From the NCBI RefSeq assembly GCF_024054195.1, contig NZ_JAMXLB010000001.1, positions 3,426,737 through 3,490,736 on the forward strand: a DNA stretch of 64,000 bases, given 5' to 3'. Below, piece by piece: positions 17,621 to 28,630 of the stretch. Both the position numbers and the translations under genes were made by a program. Under the pieces are notes generated by a model. It did not search any database, had not been told where the DNA came from, and saw only the letters and a list, made by a program, of their open reading frames with translations. The number at the start of each line of letters is the position of its first letter. Position 1 is the stretch's first letter. Origin of the DNA: Flavobacterium sp. NRK F7. GTDB lineage: Bacteria > Bacteroidota > Bacteroidia > Flavobacteriales > Flavobacteriaceae.

Positions 17621-17836
17621 TTAGTATCTATATGTAATTCTTGCTTTTGTTAAATCGTAAGGGCTCATTTCAAGTTTTACCTTATCTCCTGGTAATAATT
17701 TAATATAATGCATTCGCATTTTACCAGAAATATGAGCAATTACAACATGTCCATTTTCTAATTCTACACGAAACATAGCATTAGACAATGCCTCTACTAT
17801 TGTTCCGTCTTGTTCTATTGCTGATTGTTTTGCCAT
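17621..17836 (-). CDS. infA: Translation initiation factor IF-1
   Basis: A 71-residue OB-fold protein that occupies the A site during initiation. [19 protein letters not shown] and the [19 protein letters not shown] part are typical. It lies between secY and rpmJ. The usual adk and map genes between secY and infA are absent here. Confidence 0.97.
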   Translation of the reverse strand: MAKQSAIEQDGTIVEALSNAMFRVELENGHVVIAHISGKMRMHYIKLLPGDKVKLEMSPYDLTKARITYRY

Positions 17837-17846
17837 AAAAAATAAT

Positions 17847-19190
17847 TTAAGCTACTGCTTTTCTATTTTTACCAGTTTTCATCAATCCATCATAGTGTTT
17901 ATTCAATAAATAAGAATTTATTTGTTGAATAGTATCAATTGCAACTCCTACCATAATTAATAAAGAAGTACCACCATAAAAATAACCCCATGCACCTTGC
18001 ACTTTCAATAAACTCACCACGACAGCAGGAAAAACTGCTATTAATGCTAAGAATAAAGAACCTGGAAAGGTGATTAAAGACATTATTCTATCTAAGTAGT
18101 CTCCAGTTTCAACACCTGGTCTAATTCCAGGAATAAAACCGCCACTTCTTTTCAAATCATCAGCCATTTTATTAGTTGGTACAGTAATTGCGGTGTAAAA
18201 ATACGTAAAAATAATAATTAACAAAGCAAATACTATATTATATACCAATCCGAATGGATTACTAAACATTCCTGCTACTGATTGTGCAGTATCTGATTTA
18301 GAAAGTCCAGAAACAGCTGCGGGAATAAACATAATAGCTTGAGCAAAGATAATTGGCATTACACCTGAAGCATTTAACTTTAAAGGTATAAATTGTCTTG
18401 AACCCATCATATCTTGCTCAAAATCACCTGATACAGTTCTTCTTGCATATTGAACAGGTATTTTTCTAACAGCCATTACAAGTAAAATACAAGCAATAAT
18501 AATTACAAACCACAAAACAATTTCAAGTACAATCATCATAATTCCTCCATTTGCTTGAATTGTTCTAGAGCTAATTTCTTGAATAAATGCTTGAGGCATT
18601 CTTGCAATAATACCAACCATAATTAACAAAGAAATTCCATTTCCTATTCCTTTATCTGTAATTTTTTCACCAAGCCACATAGCAAATATAGTACCTGTAA
18701 CAAGAATCAAAACAGATGAAAACAAGAATGAAAAAGAGGCAAATCCTAATAAAAAGGCATCTGCAGGTAGCGTTGTATATAGATTATATATATAACCAGG
18801 ACCTTGTACCAATGTGATTAAGATTGTTAACCATCTAGTAATTTGATTGATTTTCTTTCTTCCACTTTCACCATCTTTTTGTAATTTCTGTAAATATGGT
18901 ATTGCAATACCCATTAACTGAACTACAATTGAAGCTGAAATATAAGGCATGATACCTAATGCAAATACAGAGGCTTGCGAAAACGCGCCCCCTGTAAATA
19001 CATTGATTAACCATCCTATACCTTGATCGGTTTGATTAGTAAGATTTCCTAATTTAGTAGCATCAATACCTGGAAGTGTTACTTGCGCACCGAAACGGTA
19101 AACTAATAACATTCCAAGGGTTAATAAAATTCTATTTTTTAACTCTTCTATTTTCCAAGCGTTGATTAATGAATCTATAAATTTCTTCAT
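17847..19190 (-). CDS. secY: Preprotein translocase subunit SecY
   Basis: Channel subunit of the Sec translocon in the inner membrane. Its 447 residues have about ten membrane helices. Family strings are [15 protein letters not shown] at the first helix, the plug/pore segment [24 protein letters not shown] ([20 protein letters not shown]), and the cytoplasmic IPGIRPG loop. It lies in the spc-type gene order after rplO. Confidence 0.98.
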   Translation of the reverse strand: MKKFIDSLINAWKIEELKNRILLTLGMLLVYRFGAQVTLPGIDATKLGNLTNQTDQGIGWLINVFTGGAFSQASVFALGIMPYISASIVVQLMGIAIPYLQKLQKDGESGRKKINQITRWLTILITLVQGPGYIYNLYTTLPADAFLLGFASFSFLFSSVLILVTGTIFAMWLGEKITDKGIGNGISLLIMVGIIARMPQAFIQEISSRTIQANGGIMMIVLEIVLWFVIIIACILLVMAVRKIPVQYARRTVSGDFEQDMMGSRQFIPLKLNASGVMPIIFAQAIMFIPAAVSGLSKSDTAQSVAGMFSNPFGLVYNIVFALLIIIFTYFYTAITVPTNKMADDLKRSGGFIPGIRPGVETGDYLDRIMSLITFPGSLFLALIAVFPAVVVSLLKVQGAWGYFYGGTSLLIMVGVAIDTIQQINSYLLNKHYDGLMKTGKNRKAVA

Positions 19191-19203
19191 TTTACTAAAA
19201 GGA

Positions 19204-19656
19204 TTATAAAGTTACAGCTTCTCCACCAGCAGCTTCAATTGCAGCTTTTGCAGTAGCAGTAAATTTGTGAGCACTTACTTTAAGTTTAGCTTTTAGCTCA
19301 CCTCTTCCTAAAATCTTTACTAAGCTATTTTTTGTAGCCAAACGACTATCAACTATTACTGATAAATCTAAAGTGTCAGTAATAACACCATTATCAACTA
19401 AAGATTGAATAGTATCAAGATTAATTCCTTGATATTCAACTCTATTAATATTTTTAAAACCAAACTTTGGTACACGTCTTTGAAGCGGCATTTGACCACC
19501 TTCAAAACCAATCTTTTTTGAATATCCAGAACGAGATTTTGCTCCTTTGTGACCTCTTGCAGCGGTACCACCTTTACCAGAACCTTCTCCTCTACCTACT
19601 CTTTTATTTTGGTTGTGAACTGAACCTTCAGCTGGTTGTAAGTTACTTAAATTCAT
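19204..19656 (-). CDS. rplO: 50S ribosomal protein L15
   Basis: Late-assembly large-subunit protein. It has 150 residues with the glycine/arginine-rich N-terminal tail (KRVGRGEGSGKGGTAARGHK) and a globular C-terminal domain. It lies between rpmD and secY, spaced 11 and 13 bases. Confidence 0.97.
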   Translation of the reverse strand: MNLSNLQPAEGSVHNQNKRVGRGEGSGKGGTAARGHKGAKSRSGYSKKIGFEGGQMPLQRRVPKFGFKNINRVEYQGINLDTIQSLVDNGVITDTLDLSVIVDSRLATKNSLVKILGRGELKAKLKVSAHKFTATAKAAIEAAGGEAVTL

Positions 19657-19667
19657 AACGAATATTA

Positions 19668-19850
19668 TTATTTAGTTTCTTCAACAGAAACTAAGTGTTT
19701 AACTTTATTTACCATTCCAAGGACAGCAGGACTTGCGTCATGCTCAACAACTTGCCCTAATTTTCTTAACCCTAAAGATTCTAAAGTTCTTTTTTGAGTT
19801 TCAGGACAGTTGATTTTGCTTTTAACTTGTTTTACTAAAATTTTTGCCAT
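19668..19850 (-). CDS. rpmD: 50S ribosomal protein L30
   Basis: A 60-residue small large-subunit protein (ILVKQVKSKINCPETQKRTL, then LGLRKLGQ). It has the standard bacterial length and lies between rpsE and rplO. Confidence 0.96.
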   Translation of the reverse strand: MAKILVKQVKSKINCPETQKRTLESLGLRKLGQVVEHDASPAVLGMVNKVKHLVSVEETK

Positions 19851-19863
19851 TTTCCTTGAATTT

Positions 19864-20388
19864 TTAACTTTTAAATACTTTTTCTAGAGAAATTCCTCTT
19901 TGCTTAGCAACAGTTAAAGCACTTCTCATTTGTAATAAAGCATCAAAAGTAGCTTTAACAACGTTATGAGGGTTTGATGAACCTTGAGATTTTGATAATA
20001 CATCGTGTACACCAACTGACTCTAATACCGCACGCACAGCACCACCAGCAATAACTCCAGTACCATGAGAAGCAGGCATTAAAAACACTCTTGCTCCACC
20101 AAATTTACCTTTTTGTTCATGAGGCACAGTTGCACTATTCAAAGGTATTCTAACTAAATTCTTCTTTGCATCTTCAACTGCTTTAGCAATAGCTTCAGAT
20201 ACATCTTTAGATTTACCTAATCCGTGTCCAACAACTCCATTTTCATCTCCTACTACAACAATAGCAGAAAATCCAAATGCTCTACCTCCTTTAGTAACTT
20301 TAGTTACACGGTTTACACTAACCAAACGATCTTTTAATTCAAGACCACCTGGTTTTACTAGCTCTACATTTTTATATTTTTGATACAT
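19864..20388 (-). CDS. rpsE: 30S ribosomal protein S5
   Basis: Small-subunit fidelity protein. It has 174 residues with the double-stranded RNA-binding-like N-terminal domain ([21 protein letters not shown]) and the C-terminal [20 protein letters not shown] part. It lies between rplR and rpmD. Confidence 0.97.
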   Translation of the reverse strand: MYQKYKNVELVKPGGLELKDRLVSVNRVTKVTKGGRAFGFSAIVVVGDENGVVGHGLGKSKDVSEAIAKAVEDAKKNLVRIPLNSATVPHEQKGKFGGARVFLMPASHGTGVIAGGAVRAVLESVGVHDVLSKSQGSSNPHNVVKATFDALLQMRSALTVAKQRGISLEKVFKS

Positions 20389-20394
20389 AATTTC

Positions 20395-20745
20395 TTAGAA
20401 TTTAAGTCCAGCTTCTCTTGCTCCTTCAGCTAATGATTTAACACGACCATGGTATAAATATCCACCTCTATCAAAAGTAATACTTAAAATACCAGCTTTA
20501 AGAGCTTTTTCAGCTACTAATTTCCCAACTGCATTAGCAGTTTCAACATTTGTACCTTTAGTTACTCCCTTATCGCGAGAAGATGCAGCAACTAGTGTAA
20601 CACCGTTAACATCATCTATGATTTGTGCATAGATTTCTTTATTAGATCTAAATACAGAAAGTCTAGGTTGAGAAGCAGTTCCGCTAACAACTTTTCTAAT
20701 TCTGAATTTTATTCTTTGTCTTCTTTCAGTTTTTGTTAATGACAT
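20395..20745 (-). CDS. rplR: 50S ribosomal protein L18
   Basis: 5S rRNA-binding protein of 116 residues: [18 protein letters not shown] and the C-terminal [20 protein letters not shown], the most conserved part of L18. It follows rplF. Confidence 0.97.
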   Translation of the reverse strand: MSLTKTERRQRIKFRIRKVVSGTASQPRLSVFRSNKEIYAQIIDDVNGVTLVAASSRDKGVTKGTNVETANAVGKLVAEKALKAGILSITFDRGGYLYHGRVKSLAEGAREAGLKF

Positions 20746-20756
20746 AGTCTTAATTT

Positions 20757-21299
20757 TTAAGCTGATTTTCCTGCTTTTCTTCTTAATACTTCACCTACAA
20801 ACTTAATTCCTTTTCCTTTATAAGGTTCTGGTTTACGGAAAGCTCTGATTTTAGCAGATACTTGACCTAATAATTGTTTGTCAAATGATGATAATTTTAC
20901 TATTGGATTTTTACCTTTTTCAGATATAGTTTCAACGGTAACTTCTGGAACAATCTCCATAACTATGTTGTGAGAAAAACCTACAGCTAAATCAAGTTTT
21001 TGACCTTGATTAGAAGCTCTATATCCAACTCCAACTAGTTCTAATTGTTTTGTAAAACCTTCTGAAACTCCTACAATCATATTGTTTATAAGAGCACGAT
21101 AAAGTCCATGTTTCGCTCTTTCATTCTTTTGATCTGATGAACGCTCAACGATAACTTGGTTATCTTCAACTTTCACTGTAACATCAGAAAATTCCTGAGA
21201 AAGCTCGCCTAATTTTCCTTTTACTGTAATTACAGCATCTTTAACCTCTACGGTTACTCCTGCTGGAATTGCAACTGGATTTTTACCTATTCTTGACAT
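20757..21299 (-). CDS. rplF: 50S ribosomal protein L6
   Basis: Large-subunit protein beside the sarcin-ricin loop where elongation factors dock. It has 180 residues with two related domains: [17 protein letters not shown] at the start and the C-terminal [20 protein letters not shown] signature. Confidence 0.97.
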   Translation of the reverse strand: MSRIGKNPVAIPAGVTVEVKDAVITVKGKLGELSQEFSDVTVKVEDNQVIVERSSDQKNERAKHGLYRALINNMIVGVSEGFTKQLELVGVGYRASNQGQKLDLAVGFSHNIVMEIVPEVTVETISEKGKNPIVKLSSFDKQLLGQVSAKIRAFRKPEPYKGKGIKFVGEVLRRKAGKSA

Positions 21300-21315
21300 T
21301 CTTTCGTCTTTATTA

Positions 21316-21714
21316 TTAATATACGTAACAAATTACTTCCCCACCAACATTAAGCTGTTTAGCTTGTTTACCTGTCATAACACCTTTAGAAGTTGAAACA
21401 ATAGCAACACCTAAACCGTTTAAAATTCTTGGTAACTTAGTTGAGCCAGCATATTTACGTAAACCTGGTTTACTAATTCTTTGGATATCTTTAATAACAG
21501 ACTCTTTAGTCTCTTTATCATATTTAAGTGCAATTTTAATAGTTCCTTGAACTGAACTATCATCAAATTTGTAACTTAAAATATATCCTTGATCGAATAA
21601 AATTTTTGTGATTTCTTTTTTCAATTTAGAAGCTGGAATCTCAACAATTTTGTGATTCGCTCTAACAGCATTTCTAATTCTCGTAAGAAAATCTGCAATT
21701 GGATCTGTATACAT
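21316..21714 (-). CDS. rpsH: 30S ribosomal protein S8
   Basis: Central-domain 16S rRNA binder and known spc-operon translational repressor in E. coli. It has 132 residues: [18 protein letters not shown] and the C-terminal [21 protein letters not shown] 104-base gap to rpsN is unusually long for this cluster and carries a promoter-like sequence. Confidence 0.97.
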   Translation of the reverse strand: MYTDPIADFLTRIRNAVRANHKIVEIPASKLKKEITKILFDQGYILSYKFDDSSVQGTIKIALKYDKETKESVIKDIQRISKPGLRKYAGSTKLPRILNGLGVAIVSTSKGVMTGKQAKQLNVGGEVICYVY

Positions 21715-21794
21715 ATGTATAAATTTGCGGTTACGGTTTTCATAGGGTACTCACCAAATGAACCTTTAACCAATTAAAATTATTTTTTGGATTG

Positions 21795-21825
21795 CAAAAG
21801 TATAAAATAATTGCGATATTACCAA
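21795..21825 (-). promoter_or_regulatory. Internal promoter between rpsN and rpsH
   Basis: Minus strand: TTG (21823-21825, inside the end of rpsN), 20 bases, TACTTTTG (21795-21802), a full match to the flavobacterial consensus. It would start an rpsH-to-rplQ transcript about 75 bases before the rpsH ATG. Confidence 0.6.
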
Positions 21826-22088
21826 GAAGCTTTTTTAACTCCTGGAATTAATCCTTGATTTGCCATTTCACGGAAAGTTACACGTGAAATACCAAATTGA
21901 CGCATATACCCTCTTGGTCTTCCAGTTAACTTACAACGATTGTGTAAACGAACAGGAGAAGCGTTTTTAGGTAATTTTTGTAATGCTTCATAATCTCCAG
22001 CTTCTTTCAAAGCTTTTCTTTTTTCTGCATATTTAGCTACTAAAGCTTCTCTTTTCGCCTCACGGGCTTTCATTGATTCTTTTGCCAT
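21819..22088 (-). CDS. rpsN: 30S ribosomal protein S14 (long, zinc-free form)
   Basis: An 89-residue S14 of the long type ([39 protein letters not shown]). The CxxC pairs of the short zinc form are absent. It starts 3 bases after the rplE stop. Confidence 0.97.
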   Translation of the reverse strand: MAKESMKAREAKREALVAKYAEKRKALKEAGDYEALQKLPKNASPVRLHNRCKLTGRPRGYMRQFGISRVTFREMANQGLIPGVKKASW

Positions 22089-22091
22089 GTC

Positions 22092-22643
22092 TTAATTCTT
22101 TTTAAAAGGTAAACCTAGTTCTGACAATAATGATTTTGCTTCTTTATCTGTGTTTGCAGAAGTAACAAAAGTAATATCGAAACCAGCAATTTTATTTACT
22201 TTATCAATATCAATTTCTGGGAAAATGATTTGCTCTAAAACTCCTAAGTTATAATTACCTCTACCATCAAAACCAGTTGATTTAATTCCACCAAAATCTC
22301 TTACACGAGGTAAAGAAGAAGTAATCAATCTATCTAAGAACTCATACATTCTTTCTCCTCTTAAAGTTACTTTAGCACCAATAGGCATACCTTTTCTTAA
22401 TTTAAAAGACGCAACGTCTTTTTTAGAAATTGTAGCTACTGCTTTTTGACCTGTAATTTTTGTTATTTCTTCTACTGCATAATCAACTAATTTCTTATCA
22501 GAAACTGCAGCACCAACTCCACGGCTTACAATAATTTTTTCAAGTTTTGGAACTTGCATAACATTTTTGTAACCGAACTCTTCAGTAAGAGCAGAGATTA
22601 CTCTACTCTTATATTCTTCTTTTAATCTAGGTATATAAGCCAT
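22092..22643 (-). CDS. rplE: 50S ribosomal protein L5
   Basis: 5S rRNA-binding protein of the central protuberance, contacting S13. It has 183 residues: [20 protein letters not shown] and the [16 protein letters not shown] core. The stop is 2 bases before the rpsN region and it starts 2 bases after rplX. Confidence 0.97.
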   Translation of the reverse strand: MAYIPRLKEEYKSRVISALTEEFGYKNVMQVPKLEKIIVSRGVGAAVSDKKLVDYAVEEITKITGQKAVATISKKDVASFKLRKGMPIGAKVTLRGERMYEFLDRLITSSLPRVRDFGGIKSTGFDGRGNYNLGVLEQIIFPEIDIDKVNKIAGFDITFVTSANTDKEAKSLLSELGLPFKKN

Positions 22644-22645
22644 TA

Positions 22646-22963
22646 CTATAATACTTGATTAGATTTTTTTGAAACTCTTACTTTCTTATCTCCTTCAACT
22701 TTAAAACCTACCTTAGTAACTGATTTTGATTTTGGATCAATTAAAGATAAATTAGAAATATGAATAGGAGCTTCTTTCTTAACGATACCACCTTGAGGAT
22801 TTTTTGCACTTGGCTTTGTGTGTTTAGAAACCATGTTCACTCCTTCAACTACCGCTTTATTTTTGTCACGGATTACACGTAACACAGTACCTTCTGAACC
22901 TTTGTGGTCACCAGCAATCACTTTTACTACGTCTCCTGATTTAATTTTTAGCTTTGTCATCAT
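22646..22963 (-). CDS. rplX: 50S ribosomal protein L24
   Basis: Assembly-initiator large-subunit protein with a KOW motif ([20 protein letters not shown]). It has 105 residues. Two adjacent ATG codons (22961-22963 and 22958-22960) are both possible starts; the second gives the usual MTKLKIK. Confidence 0.96.
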   Translation of the reverse strand: MMTKLKIKSGDVVKVIAGDHKGSEGTVLRVIRDKNKAVVEGVNMVSKHTKPSAKNPQGGIVKKEAPIHISNLSLIDPKSKSVTKVGFKVEGDKKVRVSKKSNQVL

Positions 22964-22971
22964 TTTTAGAA

Positions 22972-23340
22972 TTAAAGCACCTCTGGTGCTAATGATACAA
23001 TTTTCATGAATTGTTTTTCACGAAGTTCTCTTGCAACCGGACCAAAAACACGAGTACCTCTCATTTCACCTGCAGCGTTTAACAATACACATGCGTTATC
23101 GTCAAAACGGATATAAGATCCATCAGCTCTTCTCACTTCTTTTTTAGTACGTACAACAACTGCAGTTGAAACAGCACCTTTTTTCACGTTTCCGTTAGGT
23201 GTTGCATCTTTTATTGAAACTACAATCTTATCTCCAACAGAGGCATAACGACGTTTCGTCCCTCCTAAAACACGAATAGTTAAAACTTCTTTAGCTCCCG
23301 TGTTATCTGCTACTTTTAATCTTGATTCTTGTTGTACCAT
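22972..23340 (-). CDS. rplN: 50S ribosomal protein L14
   Basis: Interface protein of 122 residues, standard length: [20 protein letters not shown] and the [14 protein letters not shown] stretch are near-invariant. It lies between rpsQ and rplX. Confidence 0.97.
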
Positions 23341-23342
23341 GG

Positions 23343-23600
23343 TTACTTAGCTCTTTCAATGATTTCAACTAATCTCCAACATTTAGATTTACTTAAAGGT
23401 CTTGTTTCCATGATCCTTACTGTATCACCAATGTTACAGTCATTTGTTTCGTCGTGTGCAACATATTTTTTTGTCTTTAACACGAACTTACCGTATAAAG
23501 GGTGTTTTACTTTTCTTGTTTCAGAAACAACAATAGATTTCTCCATTTTGTTACTAGTAACAACACCAACTCTTTCTTTTCTTAAATTTCTTTTTTCCAT
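23343..23600 (-). CDS. rpsQ: 30S ribosomal protein S17
   Basis: An 85-residue OB-fold 16S rRNA binder: [20 protein letters not shown] and the [15 protein letters not shown] string ([15 protein letters not shown]). It lies between rpmC and rplN. Confidence 0.97.
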   Translation of the reverse strand: MEKRNLRKERVGVVTSNKMEKSIVVSETRKVKHPLYGKFVLKTKKYVAHDETNDCNIGDTVRIMETRPLSKSKCWRLVEIIERAK

Positions 23601-23617
23601 CTTTCAGCAGAATACAA

Positions 23618-23809
23618 TTATTGTAACTCTCTTTTAGTTAATTCAGTTGCAACTCTAGCAACTGCTCTTCTAATAGTTCTTATTTGAAGAGGATTTTCGA
23701 TTGGAGAAATAGTATGAGCTGCTTTTAATTCAGCATACTTTCTCTTTAACTCACTAAGTTTTTGTTGTAACTCAGCTGCAGATAGATTATTTATTTCTGA
23801 TTGTTTCAT
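23618..23809 (-). CDS. rpmC: 50S ribosomal protein L29
   Basis: A 63-residue helical hairpin at the tunnel exit where SRP and trigger factor dock: MKQSEINNLSAAELQQKLSE then IRTIRRAVARVATELTKRE. It lies between rplP and rpsQ. Confidence 0.95.
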   Translation of the reverse strand: MKQSEINNLSAAELQQKLSELKRKYAELKAAHTISPIENPLQIRTIRRAVARVATELTKRELQ

Positions 23810-23821
23810 AATATTTTTTGA

Positions 23822-24241
23822 TTATGCTTCGAAATCTCTAGCAACGACAAACTTAGTTTTAACTGGAAGTTTTTGCGCAGCAAGACGTAACGCCTCTTTT
23901 GCAACAGATAGAGGCACTCCTCCAACTTCAAACATGATTCTTCCAGGTTTTACAACTGCAGCCCAATATTCAACTGCACCTTTACCTTTACCCATACGTA
24001 CTTCAAGAGGTTTCTTGGTGATTGGCTTATCTGGAAAAATTTTAATCCATAATTGCCCCTCTCTTTTCATAAAACGTGTTGCCGCAATACGAGCTGCTTC
24101 AATTTGACGTGATGTGATAAAAGTTGAGTCTAAAGATTTTATTCCAAACATACCATTAGAAAGTTCATGTCCTCTTTGAGAAACACCTTTCATTTTACCT
24201 TTCTGTACCTTGCGGTATTTTGTTCTTTTAGGCTGTAACAT
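23822..24241 (-). CDS. rplP: 50S ribosomal protein L16
   Basis: Protein that helps position A-site tRNA. It has 139 residues: [20 protein letters not shown] and [12 protein letters not shown] are conserved. It lies between rpsC and rpmC. Confidence 0.97.
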   Translation of the reverse strand: MLQPKRTKYRKVQKGKMKGVSQRGHELSNGMFGIKSLDSTFITSRQIEAARIAATRFMKREGQLWIKIFPDKPITKKPLEVRMGKGKGAVEYWAAVVKPGRIMFEVGGVPLSVAKEALRLAAQKLPVKTKFVVARDFEA

Positions 24242-24260
24242 TTTTCTTTAATTTAAAAAA

Positions 24261-24989
24261 TTACTTTCTTTTGCGTGAATTAGCATTCGGTTTACCTTTT
24301 CCAGTAGATCCTGTAGATTTAGATTTTTGTTTATCCATACCTACTAACGGAGAAAGATCTCTTTTTCCATAAACCTCACCTTTCATTATCCATACTTTGA
24401 TTCCCATTCTACCATATGTAGTATGAGCTTCAGCTAATGCATAATCAATATCAGCTCTGAAAGTTGACAAAGGAATTCTACCATCTTTAAAACCTTCTGA
24501 ACGAGCCATTTCAGCTCCATTCAAACGACCAGAAATTAAAACTTTAATTCCTTCAGCATTCATCCTCATAGCAGCCGCAATAGCCATTTTGATAGCTCTT
24601 CTGTAAGAAATTCTGCTTTCGATTTGACGCGCAATACTGTTTGCCACTAAATACGCATCAATCTCAGGTCTTTTGATTTCAAAGATATTGATTTGGATTT
24701 CTTTGTCAGTAATTTTCTTAAGCTCTTCTTTTAACTTGTCTACCTCTTGTCCACCTTTACCGATAATAATACCAGGTCTAGCAGTAGTGATAGTAACGGT
24801 TACAAGTTTTAAAGTTCTCTCAATAATTACTTTAGATACACTAGCTTTTGATAAACGCGCATGGATATACTTTCTGATTTTAAAATCTTCAGCGATTTTA
24901 TCACCATAATCATTTCCTCCATACCAGTTTGAGTCCCATCCTCTGATGATACCAAGTCTATTTCCGATTGGATTTGTCTTTTGTCCCAT
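24261..24989 (-). CDS. rpsC: 30S ribosomal protein S3
   Basis: mRNA-entry-site protein with a KH domain ([20 protein letters not shown]) and a C-terminal domain ([18 protein letters not shown], then [20 protein letters not shown]). It has 242 residues including a short basic tail. It lies between rplV and rplP. Confidence 0.97.
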   Translation of the reverse strand: MGQKTNPIGNRLGIIRGWDSNWYGGNDYGDKIAEDFKIRKYIHARLSKASVSKVIIERTLKLVTVTITTARPGIIIGKGGQEVDKLKEELKKITDKEIQINIFEIKRPEIDAYLVANSIARQIESRISYRRAIKMAIAAAMRMNAEGIKVLISGRLNGAEMARSEGFKDGRIPLSTFRADIDYALAEAHTTYGRMGIKVWIMKGEVYGKRDLSPLVGMDKQKSKSTGSTGKGKPNANSRKRK

Positions 24990-24997
24990 ACTGTTTA

Positions 24998-25408
24998 TTA
25001 ATTGCTTTGTGTGTTATTATTTGAACCCAACACGATAGTTACGTGATTTGAGCGTTTTCTAATTCTGTGTGCTCGACCTTGAGGTGCTGGACGCAATCTT
25101 TTTAACATCATTCCACCATCTACTCTGATCTCCTTAACAAATAAGCCTGCTTCTTCAACACTAGTTTCTGTATTTTTCTGCTCATAATTATTGATAGCAG
25201 ACAATAATAACTTCTCTAATTTTCTTGAAGCTTCTTTACTATTAAATCTTAATATATTAAGAGCTAATTCTACTTTCTGACCTCTAACTAAATCTGCTAC
25301 AATGCGCATTTTTCTTGGCGAAGTAGGGCAGTTATTTAATTTAGCAAAAGCTACTTGCGTTTTTGCTTCTTTAATCTGCTCTGCTCTTTCTCTTTTACGA
25401 ACTCCCAT
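24998..25408 (-). CDS. rplV: 50S ribosomal protein L22
   Basis: Exit-tunnel protein of 136 residues: [20 protein letters not shown] and the tunnel loop region [19 protein letters not shown]. Compared with E. coli (110) it has extra N-terminal residues ([20 protein letters not shown]). Confidence 0.97.
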   Translation of the reverse strand: MGVRKRERAEQIKEAKTQVAFAKLNNCPTSPRKMRIVADLVRGQKVELALNILRFNSKEASRKLEKLLLSAINNYEQKNTETSVEEAGLFVKEIRVDGGMMLKRLRPAPQGRAHRIRKRSNHVTIVLGSNNNTQSN

Positions 25409-25417
25409 AGCTTCTTA

Positions 25418-25696
25418 TTATTTTTTACCTTTATTTTTTGCACCAGCATGACCTCTAAAAGATCTCGTTGGCGAAAATTCCCCTAATTTATGTCCTACCA
25501 TGTTTTCTGTAACGTAAACTGGTACAAATTGACGACCATTATGCACTGCGATAGTTTGACCAACAAAATCTGGAGTAATCATAGAAGCTCTTGACCAAGT
25601 TTTGATAACAGCTTTATTATCTTTCTCTATATTTTCTTGAACTTTTTTCTCTAATTTATAGTGAACATAAGGTCCTTTTTTTAATGAACGTGCCAT
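25418..25696 (-). CDS. rpsS: 30S ribosomal protein S19
   Basis: A 92-residue head protein, standard length: [19 protein letters not shown], then the conserved [18 protein letters not shown]. It lies between rplB and rplV. Confidence 0.97.
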   Translation of the reverse strand: MARSLKKGPYVHYKLEKKVQENIEKDNKAVIKTWSRASMITPDFVGQTIAVHNGRQFVPVYVTENMVGHKLGEFSPTRSFRGHAGAKNKGKK

Positions 25697-25706
25697 GTTT
25701 ATCTAA

Positions 25707-26531
25707 TTATTTCTTTCTACGTTCTACAATATACTTATTACTTGGGTTAACTTTAGAACGAGTTCTATAACCCTTAGCAGGTAAACCTTTTCTTGAACGA
25801 GGGTGACCTCCTGACGAACGGCCTTCACCACCTCCCATTGGGTGATCAACAGGGTTCATTGCAACAGGTCTTGTTCTAGGTCTTCTACCTAACCATCTTG
25901 ATCTACCAGCCTTACCTGAAACAACCAATTGATGATCAGAATTTGATACAGCTCCAATCGTAGCTGAACAAGTCAACAAGATTAATCTTGTTTCACCTGA
26001 AGGCATTTTAATTGTAGCATACTTACCATCTCTTGCCATTAATTGTGCAAAAGTACCTGCAGAACGAGCAATAACAGCTCCTTGACCTGGTCTTAATTCG
26101 ATACATGAAATAACTGTACCTAAAGGAATTTTACTTAAAGGCAATGTGTTTCCAATTTCAGGAGACGCATCTGGACCAGAAACTACAGTTTGTCCAACTT
26201 GTAAACCATTCTGAGCAATTACATAAGTTTTAGCTCCATCAGCATAAGCCAATAAAGATATAAAAGCAGAACGATTTGGATCGTATTCGATTGTTTTAAC
26301 TACAGCAGGAACTCCCACTTTAGTTCTTTTAAAATCAATAATACGATACTTTTGTTTATGACCACCACCAATGTAGCGCATGGTCATTTTTCCTTGACTA
26401 TTTCTACCTCCTGAGTTTTTTTTCGGAGCAAGTAATGAACGCTCCGGCTTATCAGTTGTAATAGTGTCAAAGCTATTCACAACTCTAAAACGCTGACCCG
26501 GGGTAATAGGTTTTAATTTTCTAACTGACAT
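25707..26531 (-). CDS. rplB: 50S ribosomal protein L2
   Basis: Peptidyl-transferase-centre-proximal protein of 274 residues. The [21 protein letters not shown] signature is present ([20 protein letters not shown]), holding the conserved His. It lies between rplW and rpsS. Confidence 0.97.
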   Translation of the reverse strand: MSVRKLKPITPGQRFRVVNSFDTITTDKPERSLLAPKKNSGGRNSQGKMTMRYIGGGHKQKYRIIDFKRTKVGVPAVVKTIEYDPNRSAFISLLAYADGAKTYVIAQNGLQVGQTVVSGPDASPEIGNTLPLSKIPLGTVISCIELRPGQGAVIARSAGTFAQLMARDGKYATIKMPSGETRLILLTCSATIGAVSNSDHQLVVSGKAGRSRWLGRRPRTRPVAMNPVDHPMGGGEGRSSGGHPRSRKGLPAKGYRTRSKVNPSNKYIVERRKK

Positions 26532-26537
26532 TTTCTA

Positions 26538-26828
26538 TTAGATATTATTATAAAAATCTATTGTTTCTCCTTCTTGAACTTGAACAACTGCTTTTTTGTA
26601 AGCATTTGTTTTTCCACTGATTAAACCACTTTTAGTGTATTTAACCGATCTATCAGCTCTGTAATTCATTGTATTTACACCAACCACATTCACACCATAA
26701 GCAGCTTCAACTGCATTTTTGATTTGAATTTTATTAGCTTTTTTATCTACTACAAAACCAAAACGGTTAAAAACTTCACCATCTTTAGTTATTTTTTCAG
26801 TTATAATAGGCTTAATAATGATACTCAT
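26538..26828 (-). CDS. rplW: 50S ribosomal protein L23
   Basis: A 96-residue tunnel-exit protein: IIIKPIITEKITKDGEVFNR and the KIQIKNAVEAAYGVNVVGVN core. It lies between rplD and rplB. Confidence 0.96.
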   Translation of the reverse strand: MSIIIKPIITEKITKDGEVFNRFGFVVDKKANKIQIKNAVEAAYGVNVVGVNTMNYRADRSVKYTKSGLISGKTNAYKKAVVQVQEGETIDFYNNI

Positions 26829-26836
26829 AACCTTTC

Positions 26837-27466
26837 TTATTTACTTAAATTATCTTCTATTCCGCTTAAAGCTCCCTCTAAAACAACTAAACTATTAGCG
26901 TTTAATATACTGTAAGTGCTTAATTCTGAAGAAGTTACTACTGAAGACGTCTTTAAATTTCGTGACGACAAATATACATTTTTATTTGAATCACCCAACA
27001 CAAATAAAGATTTTTTATTATCTAACCCTAAAGCTTTCAATACGTTAATGAAATTTTTAGTGTTTGGTGTTTCAAATGTAAAATCTTCCAGAACTATTAA
27101 ACTAGACTCTTTTGCTTTTAATGAAAGCGCAGATTTTCTAGCCAATCTCTTCAAATTTTTATTCAATTTGAAAGAATAACTTCTAGGTCTAGGTCCAAAA
27201 ACTGTTCCCCCACCTTTAAACAATGGATTCTTTGCACTACCTGCACGAGCAGTACCAGTCCCTTTTTGTTTTTTAATTTTACGAGTACTTCCAGCTACTT
27301 CAGCTCTTTCTTTTGATTTGTGAGTACCTTGTCTTTGATTAGCAAGATATTGTTTCACATCAAGATATACAGCATGATTGTTTGGCTCTATTGCGAATAC
27401 TGAATCAGAAAGTTGAACTTTTCTTCCAGTATCTTTTCCGTTGAAATCTAATACTTTTACTTCCAT
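26837..27466 (-). CDS. rplD: 50S ribosomal protein L4
   Basis: Tunnel protein and, in E. coli, repressor of the S10 operon. It has 209 residues with the long basic loop KIKKQKGTGTARAGSAKNPL and GPRPRSYSFKLNKN. It overlaps the rplC stop by one base (TAATG), indicating coupling. Confidence 0.97.
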   Translation of the reverse strand: MEVKVLDFNGKDTGRKVQLSDSVFAIEPNNHAVYLDVKQYLANQRQGTHKSKERAEVAGSTRKIKKQKGTGTARAGSAKNPLFKGGGTVFGPRPRSYSFKLNKNLKRLARKSALSLKAKESSLIVLEDFTFETPNTKNFINVLKALGLDNKKSLFVLGDSNKNVYLSSRNLKTSSVVTSSELSTYSILNANSLVVLEGALSGIEDNLSK

Positions 27467-28083
27467 TATTTCTGAATGATTACATAAGAGTTTTTATGTC
27501 CTGGAACACATCCTTTAACTACTAAAAGATTTTTATCAGCAACAACTTTTAAAACTTTAAGATTTTGAACTGTAACATTCTCACCACCCATTCTTCCAGC
27601 CATTCTCATGCCTTTGAATACTCTAGATGGATAAGAAGAAGCACCAACAGATCCTGGAGCTCTTAAACGGTTATGCTGACCGTGAGTTGATTGACCAACA
27701 CCACCAAAACCGTGACGCTTCACAACCCCTTGAAAGCCTTTCCCTTTAGAAACACCTTGAACATCTACAAATTCCCCTTCGTTGAATAAATCAACTGTAA
27801 GAACTTCACCTAATTTGTGTTCTTCTTCAAAAAACTTGAATTCAACAACTTTCTTCTTAGCAACAGTACCCGCTTTTTTGAAGTGACCTTCTTCAGCTTT
27901 TACTGAATGCTTTTCAGTTTTGTCATCGAAACCAAGTTGAAGAGCACTATACCCGTCAACCTCATTGGTTCTGACTTGGGTAATAACACATGGACCAGCT
28001 TCAATAACAGTACAAGGAATATTTTTCCCGTTTTCGTCAAAGATACTAGTCATGCCAATTTTTCTTCCGATTAACCCAGACAT
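27466..28083 (-). CDS. rplC: 50S ribosomal protein L3
   Basis: Early-assembly protein of 205 residues: [20 protein letters not shown] and the [16 protein letters not shown] loop with the conserved Gln that is methylated in E. coli. It is the first gene of a transcript with its own promoter. rpsJ, normally its operon leader, is separated from it by a terminator and 230 bases. Confidence 0.97.
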   Translation of the reverse strand: MSGLIGRKIGMTSIFDENGKNIPCTVIEAGPCVITQVRTNEVDGYSALQLGFDDKTEKHSVKAEEGHFKKAGTVAKKKVVEFKFFEEEHKLGEVLTVDLFNEGEFVDVQGVSKGKGFQGVVKRHGFGGVGQSTHGQHNRLRAPGSVGASSYPSRVFKGMRMAGRMGGENVTVQNLKVLKVVADKNLLVVKGCVPGHKNSYVIIQK

Positions 28084-28133
28084 ATAAAACTAATTAATTA
28101 ATTAAACTATTTTTAATACTTATACATATAATA

Positions 28134-28192
28134 TATATGCACATCCTCTTTTTGAGGGTGCAAATATATAATTATTTTTTAATTATCGCAAA
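28134..28192 (-). promoter_or_regulatory. rplC promoter and leader hairpin
   Basis: Minus strand: TTTTG ending at 28189, 20 bases, TATATTTG (28161-28168), then GCACCCTC-AAAAA-GAGGATG, a small hairpin (28142-28162) starting right at the expected RNA 5' end. The same arrangement is seen before rpsL. Confidence 0.75.
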
Positions 28193-28242
28193 AATAATTA
28201 GTTACCTATTTTTTTTAAAAAAAAGGCCTTTATTTTCTTCAT

Positions 28243-28279
28243 GAAAAAAACCGTAGTACTCACATACTAACGGTTTTTC
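28243..28279 (-). terminator. Terminator after rpsJ
   Basis: AAAAAACCGT-AGTA and TACT-AACGGTTTTT form a stem with one bulge, flanked by A- and T-runs. It separates the rpsL-rpsG-fusA-rpsJ unit from rplC onward. Confidence 0.7.
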
Positions 28280-28313
28280 ATATTATTTATACTGTTAAAT
28301 GACAGTAAAAAAA

Positions 28314-28619
28314 CTATACTTTTATCTCTACTTCAACTCCACTAGGTAATTCTAACTTCATTAAAGCATCAATAGTTTTAGAAGAAGAGCTATAAATATC
28401 CAACAATCTCTTGTACGAACTTAATTCAAATTGCTCTCTAGACTTCTTATTAACGTGTGGTGAACGTAAAACAGTAAAGATTTTTTTATTAGTAGGTAAT
28501 GGAATAGGCCCAGTAACTACAGCTCCTGTACTTTTTACAGTCTTAACGATTTTTTCAGCAGATTTATCTACTAAATTATGATCGTATGATTTTAATTTTA
28601 TTCTGATTTTTTGACTCAT
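28314..28619 (-). CDS. rpsJ: 30S ribosomal protein S10
   Basis: Small-subunit head protein and NusE transcription-antitermination factor. It has 101 residues: [20 protein letters not shown] and [20 protein letters not shown] are near-invariant. It lies 11 bases below fusA as the last gene of the str-type unit. Confidence 0.97.
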   Translation of the reverse strand: MSQKIRIKLKSYDHNLVDKSAEKIVKTVKSTGAVVTGPIPLPTNKKIFTVLRSPHVNKKSREQFELSSYKRLLDIYSSSSKTIDALMKLELPSGVEVEIKV

Positions 28620-28630
28620 TTTCTTAAAAA

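Noticed and set aside
28084..28313. Large rearrangement splitting the S10 operon
   Set aside because: The gap between rpsJ and rplC holds a normal promoter and terminator, and this separation looks like ordinary transcript organisation, not a disruption.
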